DNA of 64,000 nt from Citrobacter sp. R56 (GTDB lineage: Bacteria > Pseudomonadota > Gammaproteobacteria > Enterobacterales > Enterobacteriaceae). Position numbers and translations under genes: made by a program. The notes under the pieces are model-generated. The model saw only the letters and a program-made list of their open reading frames with translations. It made no database searches and was not told where the DNA came from. The stretch is taken from positions 3,038,001-3,102,000 of the forward strand of contig NZ_CP069159.1 of the NCBI RefSeq assembly GCF_016811995.1. The letters run 5' to 3'. This document shows positions 51,449-62,692 of this stretch, piece by piece (position 1 is the first letter of the stretch; every line of letters begins with the position of its first letter).

Positions 51449-52390
51449 TTAGTGCCACCAGTGCGCGATTTGCCAGCCAAGCCGCGCCGCAACTCGCGCT
51501 GCTTTGCCATCATCGTCAAAGCGGGGGTTAAATTCAACCATATCCACCGCCTGAAGTTTACCGCTTCGACAAACAGGTTCCACCAGACGCATCACAGTGG
51601 CCAGCGGCACCCCCAATGCGGAGGGGGCGGAAACCGCAGGCATTTCCCAGACGGGAAGCACGTCGAGATCGATAGTCAGATAGATTTTGTCCACGCTGGC
51701 GATAAACTGCGACAGCTGTGGTTGTGCGTCGCCGCAGTCCAGATCCTCAACGACCGTCACCTTACGCCGTTGCGCTTCATCCCATAAAGCAGCGGTATTT
51801 GCCGCCCGACTCACGCCAAAGCAGGCATAATGAAACTCGCGCTCCTGCGCCTCGCAGAGCTGGGCCAGTTGCCGAAACGGCGTGCCGGACGTAGCCCTTT
51901 CCGCCTGGCGAAGATCGAGATGCGCATCCAGATTGAGGATCCCGATGCGCGCATCCGGGAACGCATCCAGAACACCAGCCCCATGACCAAATGCGGTTTC
52001 ATGCCCACCGCCTAACACCAGGGTACGCATATTGGCCTGCTGACACTGTCGTACTGCGTCACGCAAAGCGTGTTGCGCCGCTTCAAGATCGGGGGCCTGC
52101 GCGATGATATTGCCTAAATCCACCAGCCGGTCATGCCCCTGATGCGCCGCCAGATTCGCCAGCGCTTTTCGCAGCGCATCCGGTGCGCCCGCCGCACCCG
52201 GGCGCCCCTGATTACGCTTTACACCTTCATCACAGGCAAACCCCAGTAACGCGATGTTCTCCGGGTATGAGGATGGGGAGAATGTCGGGCTGAGCGTGAT
52301 TGTCTGGAACAGGCGCAGCGCATTGGCGGCTTCCGCGCTGTCATCACGCCCCTGCCACAAAGAACGAGGAGTCGGTTGCCATTGCGTCAT
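51449..52390 (-). CDS. hutG: Formimidoylglutamase
   Basis: A 313-residue manganese enzyme of the arginase family that splits N-formimidoyl-glutamate to glutamate and formamide, the last step of the pathway. Metal ligands visible are His130 (GGGHETAFG), Asp155, His157 and Asp159 (NLDAHLD), and Asp241 and Asp243 (TIDLDVLP). The start overlaps the hutI stop (ATGA). Confidence 0.95.
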   Translation of the reverse strand: MTQWQPTPRSLWQGRDDSAEAANALRLFQTITLSPTFSPSSYPENIALLGFACDEGVKRNQGRPGAAGAPDALRKALANLAAHQGHDRLVDLGNIIAQAPDLEAAQHALRDAVRQCQQANMRTLVLGGGHETAFGHGAGVLDAFPDARIGILNLDAHLDLRQAERATSGTPFRQLAQLCEAQEREFHYACFGVSRAANTAALWDEAQRRKVTVVEDLDCGDAQPQLSQFIASVDKIYLTIDLDVLPVWEMPAVSAPSALGVPLATVMRLVEPVCRSGKLQAVDMVEFNPRFDDDGKAARVAARLGWQIAHWWH

Positions 52391-53610
52391 TTTATCTGCC
52401 CTCTGAAAACGCGTTGATACAGCGGGTTACGGCCCGGCTCATACAGGATTTCAACCGGAAGCGCCGCATCCCAGACCACAAAATCAGCCACATAGCCTGC
52501 TTTGAGCTGCCCATGGGTTGCCTGTCGCCCGAGCGCGCGCGCAGCATGGCGTGTGACGCCTGCCCACGCCTCTTCCGGCGTTAACCCAAACTGAACGCAG
52601 GCCATGTTCATCGCCAGATGCAAGCTAATGAACGGGCTGGTGCCTGGGTTAAAATCGGTGGCGACAGCCATCGGCACCTGGTAGCGGCGCAGCAGTTCAA
52701 CCGGTGGGCGCTGGGTTTCTTTGAGAAAATAAAACGCCCCCGGCAGCAGGACGCCAACGGTACCGCTTTGGCGCATCGCCGCCACGCCCGCTTCGTCCAG
52801 ATATTCGATATGATCGGCAGACAGACCGTGATAGCGACTGACCAACTGCGCACCGCCCAGCAAAGAGAGTTGCTCAACATGCCCCTTAACCGGGATCCCC
52901 AGCGCTTGCGCGGTCTGAAAAACACGCTCGCTTTGCGCGAGGTTAAAACCGACGCTTTCGCAGAACAGATCCACGGTCTCAAACAGCCCCTTTTCCCATA
53001 AATGAGGCAGCATCGACTCGCACACCTGCGTGATGTAACCGTCAGGATCGTCGCGATATTCCGCAGGTGTGGCGTGCGCCGCCAGTAACGTAGGACTGAT
53101 TTCCACGGTGTTCTCAGACGCCAGCGCCGCGATAACCTGCAGCATCTTCTCTTCGGTAGGTAAATCCAGCCCGTAGCCAGACTTTATCTCCAGCAACGTG
53201 ACGCCTTCTTTAATGAGACGCGCCAGTCTGGCCCGTGCGATGGCAAGCAGATCGTCAGCGGAGGCTTTTCGCGTCGCCGACACGGTCGAATTAATACCGC
53301 CGCCCTGCGCGCTAATCTGTTGATACGAAACCCCGTTCAGCCGCTGTTCCCATTCTGCGGCGCGGTTGCCGCCAAAGATCAGGTGCGTATGGCAGTCGAT
53401 CAATCCCGGCGTGACCAGGCGACCCTGCATATCAAACGTCTTGCCCTGCGTCGCCTCTAATGATGACTCGGGGACAATATCCAGTATGTTGCCCTGACGC
53501 ACCACCAGCGCATGCCCCTCGACCATGCCATACGGCGTGTTGCGTTCGGGATCCATGGTCGCCAGCCGGACATTGCGCCAGATAACGTCATCAGGTAAAA
53601 GTTGCCGCAT
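52387..53610 (-). CDS. hutI: Imidazolonepropionase
   Basis: A 407-residue amidohydrolase that opens the ring of imidazolonepropionate to formimidoyl-glutamate. The metal motif His74-x-His76 ([10 protein letters not shown]) and the later [15 protein letters not shown] and ATDFNPG segments are conserved. I chose ATG 53610 ([20 protein letters not shown]), in line with known HutI lengths; a GTG four codons earlier is possible. First gene of hutIGC, preceded by a near-consensus -35 and a HutC-type motif. Confidence 0.93.
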   Translation of the reverse strand: MRQLLPDDVIWRNVRLATMDPERNTPYGMVEGHALVVRQGNILDIVPESSLEATQGKTFDMQGRLVTPGLIDCHTHLIFGGNRAAEWEQRLNGVSYQQISAQGGGINSTVSATRKASADDLLAIARARLARLIKEGVTLLEIKSGYGLDLPTEEKMLQVIAALASENTVEISPTLLAAHATPAEYRDDPDGYITQVCESMLPHLWEKGLFETVDLFCESVGFNLAQSERVFQTAQALGIPVKGHVEQLSLLGGAQLVSRYHGLSADHIEYLDEAGVAAMRQSGTVGVLLPGAFYFLKETQRPPVELLRRYQVPMAVATDFNPGTSPFISLHLAMNMACVQFGLTPEEAWAGVTRHAARALGRQATHGQLKAGYVADFVVWDAALPVEILYEPGRNPLYQRVFRGQIK

Positions 53611-53632
53611 TCCATCCACCACTTGTCATAGG

Positions 53633-53671
53633 TTGTATAGACATTTATTTTTATTCCAGCGCTATTGTCAA
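53633..53671 (-). promoter_or_regulatory. hutI promoter and HutC-type operator
   Basis: On the minus strand, a perfect -35 TTGACA (53671-53666) and a -10-like AATAAA (53649-53644) are 16 bases apart. TGTCTATACAA (53643-53633), the 11-mer found in the hutU operator, follows directly and would overlap the transcription start. Confidence 0.55.
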
Positions 53672-53839
53672 CCGGGGGGACGATAAATGTTGCTTATTTG
53701 TGACGTGTCGGCCCAATCCACGGGGCATCCGCTTCCTAAAATGAACTTTTTGCCTTTTCGCCTTCCCGTTTCGCCCAACTTAGTATAAAAAAGCAGGCTT
53801 CAATGGAATTAATTTAACTTTCAAAGCCCGGAGCAACCC

Positions 53840-55123
53840 GTGAACACATTATCGGTTTCCCGTCTGGCGCTGGCACTGGCTTTTGGCGTGACGCTGACCG
53901 CCTGTAGCTCTACGCCGCCCGATCAAATCCCTTCCGATCAGACTGCGCCAGGAACGTCCTCGCGTCCGATCCTGTCGGCGAATGAAGCACAGAACTTTGT
54001 TGCTGCTCATTATTTCGCTTCACTGACGCCGAATACGGCACCGTGGTCGCCTTCTTCTATTTCTCTGCCAGCGCAGCCTGACTTTGTGGTCGGCCCGGCA
54101 GGCTCGCAGGGCGTCACGCATACGACGATTCAGGCGGCAGTAGATGCGGCAATTACTAAACGTACCAATAAGCGTCAGTTTATCGCGATCATGCCAGGCG
54201 AATATCAGGGTACCGTGTACATTCCGGCCGCACCTGGCAGCCTGACGCTGTACGGTATGGGCGAGAAGCCGATTGATGTGAAAATTGGATATGCCATTGA
54301 CGGCGATATGAGTATTGCTGACTGGCGTCGCGCGGTAAACCCGGGCGGTAAATATATGCCGGGTAAACCTGCGTGGTATATGTTTGACAGCTGCCAGAGC
54401 CAACGTAACGCCAACATTGGCGTCATGTGTTCAGCGGCTTTCTGGTCACAGAATAACGGCCTGCAATTGCAGAACCTGACGATCGAAAACAATCTCGGTG
54501 ATAGCGTAGATGACGGTCACCACCCAGCCGTTGCCCTGCGCACCGACGGCGACAAAGTTCAGATCAACAATGTGAACCTTCTCGGTCGTCAGAACACCTT
54601 CCTGGTGACCAACAGCAGTGTACAAAACCGTCTGCAAAATGATCGTCAGCCGCGCACGCTGGTCACCAATAGCTACCTCGAAGGGGATGTGGATATTGTT
54701 TCTGGTCGTGGTGCCGTGGTGTTTGACAACACGGACTTCCGCGTTGTGAACTCCCGTACCCAAAAAGAAGCCTACGTTTTCGCCCCAGCAACGCTGTCCA
54801 ACGTCTTCTACGGCTTCCTTGCTACCAACAGCCGTTTCACAGCAAGTGGTGATAATGTCGCGCAACTGGGCCGCTCGCTGGATGTCGATACCAACACCAA
54901 CGGTCAGGTGGTGATCCGCGATAGCGTGATCAATGAAGGCTTTAATATGGCCAAACCGTGGGCTGATACCGCGATTTTCAAACACCCGTTTACGGGAAAC
55001 ACCGGTACGATGGATGATAAGGGTGAGATTCAGCGCAACCTGAACGACACCAACTTCAACCGCCTGTGGGAGTACAACAACCGCGGGTTAGGCAGCAAAG
55101 TGGTTGCAGAACCGAAGCAGTAA
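53840..55123 (+). CDS. ybhC: Outer membrane lipoprotein YbhC, pectinesterase-like
   Basis: A 427-residue lipoprotein with a pectin methylesterase-type right-handed beta-helix; E. coli YbhC is an outer-membrane lipoprotein sometimes annotated as acyl-CoA thioesterase. The lipobox is LTAC with Cys22; Ser23 follows, so sorting to the outer membrane is expected. Pectinesterase-like catalytic segments include ALRTDGDKVQINNVNLLGRQ (Gln) and EGDVDIVSGRGAVVFDN (Asp). Substrate is unclear. The 217-bp upstream gap carries its promoter and that of hutI. Two REP units follow. Confidence 0.9.
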   Translation: MNTLSVSRLALALAFGVTLTACSSTPPDQIPSDQTAPGTSSRPILSANEAQNFVAAHYFASLTPNTAPWSPSSISLPAQPDFVVGPAGSQGVTHTTIQAAVDAAITKRTNKRQFIAIMPGEYQGTVYIPAAPGSLTLYGMGEKPIDVKIGYAIDGDMSIADWRRAVNPGGKYMPGKPAWYMFDSCQSQRNANIGVMCSAAFWSQNNGLQLQNLTIENNLGDSVDDGHHPAVALRTDGDKVQINNVNLLGRQNTFLVTNSSVQNRLQNDRQPRTLVTNSYLEGDVDIVSGRGAVVFDNTDFRVVNSRTQKEAYVFAPATLSNVFYGFLATNSRFTASGDNVAQLGRSLDVDTNTNGQVVIRDSVINEGFNMAKPWADTAIFKHPFTGNTGTMDDKGEIQRNLNDTNFNRLWEYNNRGLGSKVVAEPKQ

Positions 55124-55135
55124 TCGCAGTCCTGG

Positions 55136-55197
55136 CCCGGTAAGCGCATGCGCTACCGGGTCATGCGCCGGATAATGGCTGAAACGCCTTATCCGGC
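55136..55197. repeat. Pair of REP units (BIME) between ybhC and pgl
   Basis: CCCGGTAAGCGC/GCGCTACCGGG occupies 55136-55160 and GCCGGATAA...TTATCCGGC occupies 55167-55197. Two different palindromes 6 bases apart form a mosaic REP element in a convergent gap. Confidence 0.8.
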
Positions 55198-55210
55198 CTG
55201 CGACACACAA

Positions 55211-56332
<1,122 letters not shown>

Positions 56333-56368
56333 TCAGACAAAACTCTCAACCTTAACCTGGAAATATCT

Positions 56369-57187
56369 ATGACCGCTCGCGTGATTGCTCTGGATTTAGA
56401 CGGTACATTGCTGACCCCGAAAAAGACCTTGCTCCCCTCCTCTCTTGAGGCACTTTCGCGCGCCAGAGAAGCCGGGTATCAACTTATCATTGTCACCGGT
56501 CGTCATCACGTTGCGATTCACCCTTTTTATCAGGCGCTGGCGCTGGATACACCTGCAATTTGCTGTAACGGCACCTATTTGTATGATTATCATGCAAAAA
56601 GCGTACTGGAATCGGATCCAATGCCGGTGAGTCAGGCGCTGCAGTTAATCGATATGCTTGATGAGCACCAGATCCACGGGCTGATGTACGTGGATGACGC
56701 CATGCTCTATGAGCGCCCAACCGGGCATGTGATTCGCACCACTAACTGGGCGCAGGCTCTGCCGCCGGAACAGCGCCCGACGTTTACCCAGGTGCCTTCG
56801 CTGGCACAGGCCGCGCATGAGGTGAATGCTGTCTGGAAGTTCGCCCTGACGGACGAAGACATTCCTAAACTGCAACAGTTTGGTCAGCACGTCGGACAGA
56901 CTCTGGGTCTGGAGTGCGAATGGTCATGGCACGATCAGGTTGATATTGCGCGTAAAGGCAACAGCAAAGGAAAACGCCTGACACAGTGGGTTGAGGCCCA
57001 GGGAGGCTCAATGCAAGACGTGATTGCATTCGGCGATAACTTTAATGATATCAGCATGCTGGAAGCCGCTGGTACCGGCGTCGCCATGGGCAATGCCGAG
57101 GATGCGGTGAAAGAAAGGGCCAATATTGTCATCGGCGACAACACCACCGACAGCATTGCGGCGTTTATCTATTCTCATCTGCTGTAA
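56369..57187 (+). CDS. ybhA: HAD-family phosphatase YbhA
   Basis: A 272-residue Cof-type (IIB) HAD phosphatase. The nucleophile motif is Asp9-x-Asp11 (ALDLDGTLL), motif II is IIVTGR, motif III Lys lies in ARKGNSKG, and motif IV is AFGDNFNDISML. E. coli YbhA dephosphorylates pyridoxal phosphate and fructose 1,6-bisphosphate. Its stop and the modC stop are adjacent on opposite strands with no gap, leaving no separate terminator. Confidence 0.94.
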   Translation: MTARVIALDLDGTLLTPKKTLLPSSLEALSRAREAGYQLIIVTGRHHVAIHPFYQALALDTPAICCNGTYLYDYHAKSVLESDPMPVSQALQLIDMLDEHQIHGLMYVDDAMLYERPTGHVIRTTNWAQALPPEQRPTFTQVPSLAQAAHEVNAVWKFALTDEDIPKLQQFGQHVGQTLGLECEWSWHDQVDIARKGNSKGKRLTQWVEAQGGSMQDVIAFGDNFNDISMLEAAGTGVAMGNAEDAVKERANIVIGDNTTDSIAAFIYSHLL

Positions 57188-58246
57188 TCAGGCGGTAATC
57201 GACACGCTCTTGATTTGCGCATACAGCCACAGGCCAGGTTTGATTCCTAACTCATCCCTGGCCCACGGGCTGATCCTCGCCCACAGGGTCCTGCCCCCAA
57301 TCTCCAGTTGTACTTCAACCTGCCCTTTGTCGTCATAACACTGCGCCACTTTTGCCCGCAAAATATTACGGATACTGGTTTGCTGCGGCGGTTGCAGCAC
57401 CAGTGACACATCCGAGGCCTGAATGCGAATGCGCATCGCGGTTTGCAGCGGCTCATCAAGCTTGCTCACCCACAGATGCTGATCCCCAAGGGCCAGCGCC
57501 GTCATCGCATAATGCGGATGGTGTTCCAGTACGCTAACTTTCAGAATACTGCTCTGCTGCTCCTGCGGCAGCCACGGGTGCATGACATTGCTCCCCCACA
57601 CCTCCTCCAGCGCGCCAAAGGCTTTCACCTGACCGTTTTCCAGCACCATGACTTTATCCGCCAGGTGCAAGATCTCATCAAGGGAGTGGCTGACATACAG
57701 CATGGGAATATTAATTTCACGCGCCAGGCGTTGCAGATAAGGCAGCAACTCACGCTTACGCGGAATATCCAGCGAGGCCAGCGGTTCATCCAGCAACAGC
57801 AGTTCTGGCGCCGTCAGCAACGCCCGCCCGATGGCCACGCGTTGCTTCTCGCCGCCGGACAGACTTCCCGGCAAACGATCCAGCAGCGGTTCAATACCCA
57901 GCAAGGCCACCAGTTTATCAAACTGCCCGGCCATGCTTTTCGCCATTCCGTAACGAAGATTGCCGCGCACTTTATAATGCGGGAACAGGCGAGCATCCTG
58001 AAAAACATATCCCACGCGCCGCTTTTCAGGGGTTAAACAAATGCCGTTTTCGACATCGTTCAGCACCCGACCGTTGAGCACTATGCGCCCGGTTTGCGGG
58101 CGCGTCAGACCACTGATGGCGTTAATGAGCGACGTTTTCCCCGCGCCGGAAACACCAAAAATCGCGGTGATCCCGTTGGCAGGTAACGTTTCGTCGAGCG
58201 TCAGGCAATGTGTGCCTAATGTCTGGGAGAAGTTGAGTTCCAGCAT
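57188..58246 (-). CDS. modC: Molybdate ABC transporter ATPase ModC
   Basis: A 352-residue ATPase of the molybdate importer. Walker A is GVSGAGKT at 31-38, the signature is LSGGEKQR near 128, and Walker B is [12 protein letters not shown] near 150. The C-terminal MOP domain (about 290-350, [12 protein letters not shown] ... [15 protein letters not shown]) binds molybdate or regulates transport. It lies 2 bases after modB, the last gene of modABC, and abuts ybhA convergently. Confidence 0.96.
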   Translation of the reverse strand: MLELNFSQTLGTHCLTLDETLPANGITAIFGVSGAGKTSLINAISGLTRPQTGRIVLNGRVLNDVENGICLTPEKRRVGYVFQDARLFPHYKVRGNLRYGMAKSMAGQFDKLVALLGIEPLLDRLPGSLSGGEKQRVAIGRALLTAPELLLLDEPLASLDIPRKRELLPYLQRLAREINIPMLYVSHSLDEILHLADKVMVLENGQVKAFGALEEVWGSNVMHPWLPQEQQSSILKVSVLEHHPHYAMTALALGDQHLWVSKLDEPLQTAMRIRIQASDVSLVLQPPQQTSIRNILRAKVAQCYDDKGQVEVQLEIGGRTLWARISPWARDELGIKPGLWLYAQIKSVSITA

Positions 58247-58248
58247 CG

Positions 58249-58938
58249 TTATCTCCCCGTCCGTTCACGGCTAATACGGGCCAGCCATTCCGAAACCAAC
58301 AGGGAAATCAGCGCCAGCACGATAGAAATCAAACACAGTCTCGCCGCCGCGCTTTCCCCTCCAGGAGTCTGGATCAGGGTATACATCGCGGAAGGAATGG
58401 TGCGCGTTTCACCGGGGATATTGGAAACAAAGGTAATGGTTGCCCCAAACTCGCCGAGCGAACGGGCAAACGCCAGCACCGTGCCGACAATAATGCCCGG
58501 CAAGGTGAGCGGCAACGTAATGGTCAGAAACACGCGCCAGCGGCCTGCGCCGAGCGTGCGGGCGGCCTGTTCCAGTTTGACGTCCACCCCCTCCAGCGCC
58601 AGGCGAATGGCCCGCACCATCAACGGGAAGGACATGACGGCGGCCGCCAGTACCGCGCCGCGCCAGCTAAACGCAAAGGTGATGCCGAACACATCATACA
58701 GCCACTGGCCGATAAACCCGCGTCGCCCCATCGCAACCAGCAGGAGATAGCCCACCACCACGGGCGGTAACACCAACGGAAGATGCAGCACGCTATCGAG
58801 CAGGGCTTTGCCTGGAAACGTGCACCGGACAAGTAACCAGGCAAAAAAGATCCCAAACGGCAGGCTAAACAGCACGGCCAGGGAAGAAACTTTCAGGCTC
58901 AGTAAAACGGCCTGCCATTCTGGATCGGTCAGTATCAT
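58249..58938 (-). CDS. modB: Molybdate ABC transporter permease ModB
   Basis: A 229-residue inner-membrane permease with about five helices. The EAA loop contacting ModC is [21 protein letters not shown] near residue 140. Its start codon shares one base with the modA stop (TAATG), suggesting coupled translation. Confidence 0.96.
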   Translation of the reverse strand: MILTDPEWQAVLLSLKVSSLAVLFSLPFGIFFAWLLVRCTFPGKALLDSVLHLPLVLPPVVVGYLLLVAMGRRGFIGQWLYDVFGITFAFSWRGAVLAAAVMSFPLMVRAIRLALEGVDVKLEQAARTLGAGRWRVFLTITLPLTLPGIIVGTVLAFARSLGEFGATITFVSNIPGETRTIPSAMYTLIQTPGGESAAARLCLISIVLALISLLVSEWLARISRERTGR

Positions 58939-59711
58939 TACTTCGTCGTAAATCCATAACGTTTAAAAATGTCAGAAGCCTGCGGTCCTTTCAGGTAGTC
59001 ATAGAACGCGCTGACCGTGGCGTTTTTGTGTCCATCGACAATCGCTACCGGATATTCTACTTTTTTATGTGAATCTTCCGGGAAGGTACTCACTACCTTC
59101 ACACCTTTACTGGCAACAGCATCAGAGCCGTAAACAATCCCCAGCGGCGCTTCGTTACGTTCCACTAACGCCAGCGCACCGCGAACATCTTCAGCCGGTG
59201 CCAGTTTCGCCGCCAGAGTATCCCATGCGCCCAGTTTTTGCAGCGCCTCTTTAGCGTAGATGCCAGCAGGAACGTGCTCGGGGTCGCCAACGGCCAGACG
59301 TCCGCCGTTCAGCAGCTGCGTCCAGGGGGTTTTGCTGTCGATAGTGAATGCTTTCTGCTCGCTCGCTTGCGGTGCGACAACCACCAGGCTGTTACCCAGC
59401 AGCGTTTGACGCGAACCGGTATCTATCGCTTTTTTATCTACGGCGTAATCCATCCATTTCTGATCGGCAGAGATAAACAGATCGGCAGGCGCGCCCGCCT
59501 CAATCTGGCGTGCCAGCGTTGAAGAAGACGCAAAAGAAGAGACAACGTCAACGTTCTTCTCTTTTTTGTACTGTGCGGCAATATCCTGCATCGCGTTGGT
59601 CAGTGACGCCGCCGCAAAGACGGTGATTTTCCCTTCATCCGCCAGCGTTTGACCAGCAACTGTTAAAGATAATGTTGCTCCGGCAAACAGGCGTAACCAT
59701 GTACGAGCCAT
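58938..59711 (-). CDS. modA: Molybdate-binding periplasmic protein ModA
   Basis: A 257-residue solute-binding protein for molybdate and tungstate. The signal peptide covers residues 1-24 (ending GQTLA). Oxyanion-contacting segments AAASLTNAMQDIA, SFASSSTLARQIEAGAPADL and GDPEHVPAGIYA are conserved. I chose ATG 59711 (MARTWLRLFAGATLSL) with AAGGAG upstream; the longer frame runs into the ModE operator. First gene of modABC. Confidence 0.96.
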   Translation of the reverse strand: MARTWLRLFAGATLSLTVAGQTLADEGKITVFAAASLTNAMQDIAAQYKKEKNVDVVSSFASSSTLARQIEAGAPADLFISADQKWMDYAVDKKAIDTGSRQTLLGNSLVVVAPQASEQKAFTIDSKTPWTQLLNGGRLAVGDPEHVPAGIYAKEALQKLGAWDTLAAKLAPAEDVRGALALVERNEAPLGIVYGSDAVASKGVKVVSTFPEDSHKKVEYPVAIVDGHKNATVSAFYDYLKGPQASDIFKRYGFTTK

Positions 59712-59729
59712 CTGTAACTCCTTTTGAAT

Positions 59730-59757
59730 ATCGTTATGTAGCTGCAAATATAACGAT
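59730..59757. promoter_or_regulatory. ModE operator of modABC
   Basis: ATCGTTATGTA, GCTGCA, AATATAACGAT: an inverted repeat matching the ModE consensus, overlapping the modA transcription start region 19 bases before the start codon. ModE-molybdate represses here in E. coli. Confidence 0.85.
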
Positions 59758-59844
59758 ATTGCCAACATTTGCCCAGCGGTTATTCACGCCCATGAGAGGT
59801 GACACAAAGAAAATATCGGCAGGGAAAGCAGGATCTTGAGAAAA

Positions 59845-59871
59845 CAAAAACGCCCGACTGAGCGGGCGTTT
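59845..59871 (-). terminator. Terminator of acrZ
   Basis: AAACGCCCG, loop ACTGAG with CGGGCGTTT; on the minus strand the stem is followed by TTTTTG. It begins 7 bases after the acrZ stop and insulates modA. Confidence 0.85.
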
Positions 59872-59877
59872 GGGGAA

Positions 59878-60153
<276 letters not shown>

Positions 60154-60155
60154 TT

Positions 60156-60944
60156 ATGCAAGCCGAAATCCTTCTCACCCTGAAACTTCAGCAAAAATTG
60201 TTTGCGGACCCACGACGCATTTCTCTGCTTAAGCACATTGCGCTTTCCGGCTCCATTAGTCAGGGAGCGAAAGATGCAGGCATCAGTTATAAAAGCGCCT
60301 GGGATGCGATCAACGAGATGAACCAGCTCAGCGAGCAGACGCTCGTAGAGCGCGCAACGGGCGGCAAAGGCGGCGGTGGCGCGGTGTTGACGCGCTATGG
60401 TCAACGACTGATCCAGCTTTACGATTTACTGGCGCAGATTCAGCAAAAAGCCTTCGATGTGCTGAGCGACGACGATGCGTTACCGCTCAATAGTCTGCTG
60501 GCGGCCATCTCCCGTTTTTCACTGCAAACCAGCGCCCGCAACCAGTGGTTTGGCACGATCACCTCGCGTAACCACGATCAGGTACAGCAGCACGTCGACG
60601 TCCTGTTAGCCGACGGCGAAACGCGACTGAAAGTGGCGATCACGGCGCAAAGCGGCGAACGTCTGGGCCTGAATGAAGGTAAAGAGGTGCTGATCCTTCT
60701 GAAAGCACCCTGGGTGGGCATTACCCAGGACGATGCCACCGCACAGGCAGCCGACAATCAGCTTCAGGGCACCATCAGCCATATCGAACGCGGCGCCGGG
60801 CAATGTGAAGTGCTGATGACGCATCCGGATGGTCAGACCTTGTGCGCCACATTGCCGCTTGAAGAGGCCGCCAAACTGGAAAAAGGTGCCAACGTGACGG
60901 CGTATTTTAACGCCGACAGCGTGATTATCGCCACGTTGTGCTAA
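60156..60944 (+). CDS. modE: Molybdate-responsive regulator ModE
   Basis: A 262-residue regulator with an N-terminal winged helix-turn-helix (ALSGSISQGAKDAGISYKSA, residues about 29-48; then GGKGGGGAVLTRYG) and two C-terminal mop domains (SARNQWFGTI; NQLQGTISHIERGAGQ) that bind molybdate. The dimer with molybdate represses modABC and activates moa. It is followed after 67 bases by modF in the same direction. Confidence 0.96.
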   Translation: MQAEILLTLKLQQKLFADPRRISLLKHIALSGSISQGAKDAGISYKSAWDAINEMNQLSEQTLVERATGGKGGGGAVLTRYGQRLIQLYDLLAQIQQKAFDVLSDDDALPLNSLLAAISRFSLQTSARNQWFGTITSRNHDQVQQHVDVLLADGETRLKVAITAQSGERLGLNEGKEVLILLKAPWVGITQDDATAQAADNQLQGTISHIERGAGQCEVLMTHPDGQTLCATLPLEEAAKLEKGANVTAYFNADSVIIATLC

Positions 60945-61011
60945 GCACATTGACATTGTTTCACGAAAGACGTATCCCTGTGGTTCATCGCTGCAAAAAA
61001 TGGGATATAAA

Positions 61012-62484
61012 ATGTCATCGTTGCATATTTCGCAAGGCACGTTTCGTCTGAGCGATACCAAAACGCTTCAACTGAACACGTTTACGTTGAATGCGGGTGA
61101 TAGCTGGGCGTTTGTGGGCGCCAACGGCAGTGGAAAATCCGCGCTGGCGCGAGCACTGGCGGGTGAACTTCCCTTATTAAAAGGCGAACGCCAGTGCGGG
61201 TTTACGCGCAGGACTCGCCTCTCATTTGAACAGTTGCAACAACTGGTCAGCGATGAATGGCAGCGGAACAACACCGATCTGCTCAGCCCTGGCGAAGAGG
61301 ATACCGGGCGTACGACGGCGGAAATTATCCAGGAAGAGGTCAAAAACCCCTCCCGTTGCGCGGCGCTCGCAGAGCAGTTTGGCATCTCCGGGTTACTCAC
61401 CCGACGGTTTAAATACCTCTCCACCGGCGAAACACGCAAAACCCTGCTCTGCCAGGCGCTGATGTCTGAACCCGACTTGCTGATCCTCGATGAGCCGTTT
61501 GACGGGCTGGACGTGGCTTCCCGCCGCCAGTTAGCAGAGCTTCTCGCCACCCTGCATCAATCGGGCTATACGCTCGTGCTGGTCTTAAACCGCTTCGATG
61601 AGATACCTGACTTCGTGCAATTTGCTGGCGTCCTCGCAGACTGCACGCTGACAGAAACCGGCGAAAAATCCGCTCTGTTACAACAGGCGCTGATCGCCCA
61701 ACTCGCCCACAGCGAGCAACTGGCAGGTATGCAATTACCAGAACCCGATGTCCCTTCCGCGCGCCACACCCTGCCGGAGACAGAGGCGCGGATTGTGCTG
61801 AAAGACGGCGTCGTTTCCTACAACGATCGCCCTATCCTCAACCGCCTGAGCTGGCAGGTAAATCCGGGTGAGCACTGGCAGATTGTCGGTCCTAATGGCG
61901 CAGGGAAATCGACGCTACTTAGCCTGGTCACCGGCGATCATCCCCAGGGCTATAGCAACGATCTGACGCTGTTTGGCCGTCGTCGCGGCAGTGGTGAAAC
62001 CCTGTGGGATATCAAAAAACACATTGGCTATGTCAGCAGCAGTCTGCACCTTGACTACCGTGTCAGTACCACGCTACGTAATGTGATCCTGTCAGGCTTT
62101 TTTGATTCAATCGGCATCTATCAGGCTGTCTCGGACAGGCAGCGCAAGCTGGTGCAGCAGTGGCTGGATATTCTAGGAATGGATAAGCGCACCGCCGACG
62201 CGCCGTTCCATAGCCTCTCCTGGGGACAGCAGCGGCTGGCGCTGATTGTACGCGCGCTGGTGAAACACCCCACGCTGCTGATCCTTGATGAGCCGCTACA
62301 GGGGCTGGACCCGCTAAACCGTCAGCTTGTCCGCCGCTTTGTCGATGTACTGATCGGTGAAGGGAAAACTCAGCTGTTGTTTGTCTCTCACCACGCCGAA
62401 GACGCGCCAGACTGTATCACCCATCGCCTGGAGTTTGTGCCGGATGGCGACGGGTATCTCTACCGGCAGACAGCACGGCAGTGA
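61012..62484 (+). CDS. modF: Double ABC ATPase ModF
   Basis: A 490-residue soluble protein with two ABC ATPase domains and no membrane segment. Walker A motifs are GANGSGKS (about 36-43) and GPNGAGKS (near 294). Walker B motifs are LLILDEPFDGLD and LLILDEPLQGLD. The first signature is LSTGETRK and the second LSWGQQRL. It is linked with molybdate uptake by position only; function is unresolved. I chose ATG 61012 (MSSLHISQGTFRL), matching E. coli. A terminator follows. Confidence 0.92.
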   Translation: MSSLHISQGTFRLSDTKTLQLNTFTLNAGDSWAFVGANGSGKSALARALAGELPLLKGERQCGFTRRTRLSFEQLQQLVSDEWQRNNTDLLSPGEEDTGRTTAEIIQEEVKNPSRCAALAEQFGISGLLTRRFKYLSTGETRKTLLCQALMSEPDLLILDEPFDGLDVASRRQLAELLATLHQSGYTLVLVLNRFDEIPDFVQFAGVLADCTLTETGEKSALLQQALIAQLAHSEQLAGMQLPEPDVPSARHTLPETEARIVLKDGVVSYNDRPILNRLSWQVNPGEHWQIVGPNGAGKSTLLSLVTGDHPQGYSNDLTLFGRRRGSGETLWDIKKHIGYVSSSLHLDYRVSTTLRNVILSGFFDSIGIYQAVSDRQRKLVQQWLDILGMDKRTADAPFHSLSWGQQRLALIVRALVKHPTLLILDEPLQGLDPLNRQLVRRFVDVLIGEGKTQLLFVSHHAEDAPDCITHRLEFVPDGDGYLYRQTARQ

Positions 62485-62495
62485 TTTTCATCCGT

Positions 62496-62521
62496 GGGCG
62501 CGTCAATGCGCCCTTTTTTTT
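62496..62521 (+). terminator. Terminator of modEF
   Basis: GGGCGC, loop GTCAAT, GCGCCC followed by eight T, 11 bases after the modF stop. Confidence 0.92.
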
Positions 62522-62598
62522 CGGACAAACACCGCAACCGTTCCTTAATCCTATGATTTACAATGACGTCATTGAATGCAGGACATAAAAATACCGAA

Positions 62599-62614
62599 GT
62601 GTAAACGATTCCAC
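62599..62614 (+). promoter_or_regulatory. gal external operator OE
   Basis: GTGTAAACGATTCCAC is the 16-bp GalR/GalS operator OE, identical to the E. coli sequence as I recall it, upstream of the gal promoters. Confidence 0.9.
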
Positions 62615-62636
62615 TAATTTATTCCGTGTCACACTT
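62615..62636 (+). promoter_or_regulatory. CRP site of gal
   Basis: On the minus strand AAGTGTGACACGGAATAAATTA, written here in two parts: AAGTGTGACACGG and AATAAATTA. The TGTGA half matches the CRP consensus and the other half is degenerate, as in E. coli gal. Confidence 0.8.
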
Positions 62637-62649
62637 TTCGCAACTTTGT

Positions 62650-62660
62650 TATGCTATGTT
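62650..62660 (+). promoter_or_regulatory. gal P2 and P1 -10 elements
   Basis: TATGCT (62650-62655) and TATGTT (62655-62660) are two -10 hexamers offset by 5 bp, the arrangement of E. coli galP2 and galP1. Confidence 0.75.
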
Positions 62661-62692
62661 TATTCCATACCATAGGCTTAACGGAGCGAATT

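Noticed and set aside
47328-53610. hut cluster as a recently acquired island
   Set aside because: No integrase, tRNA, direct repeats or shift in base composition is visible, and the same location is known in other enterobacteria.
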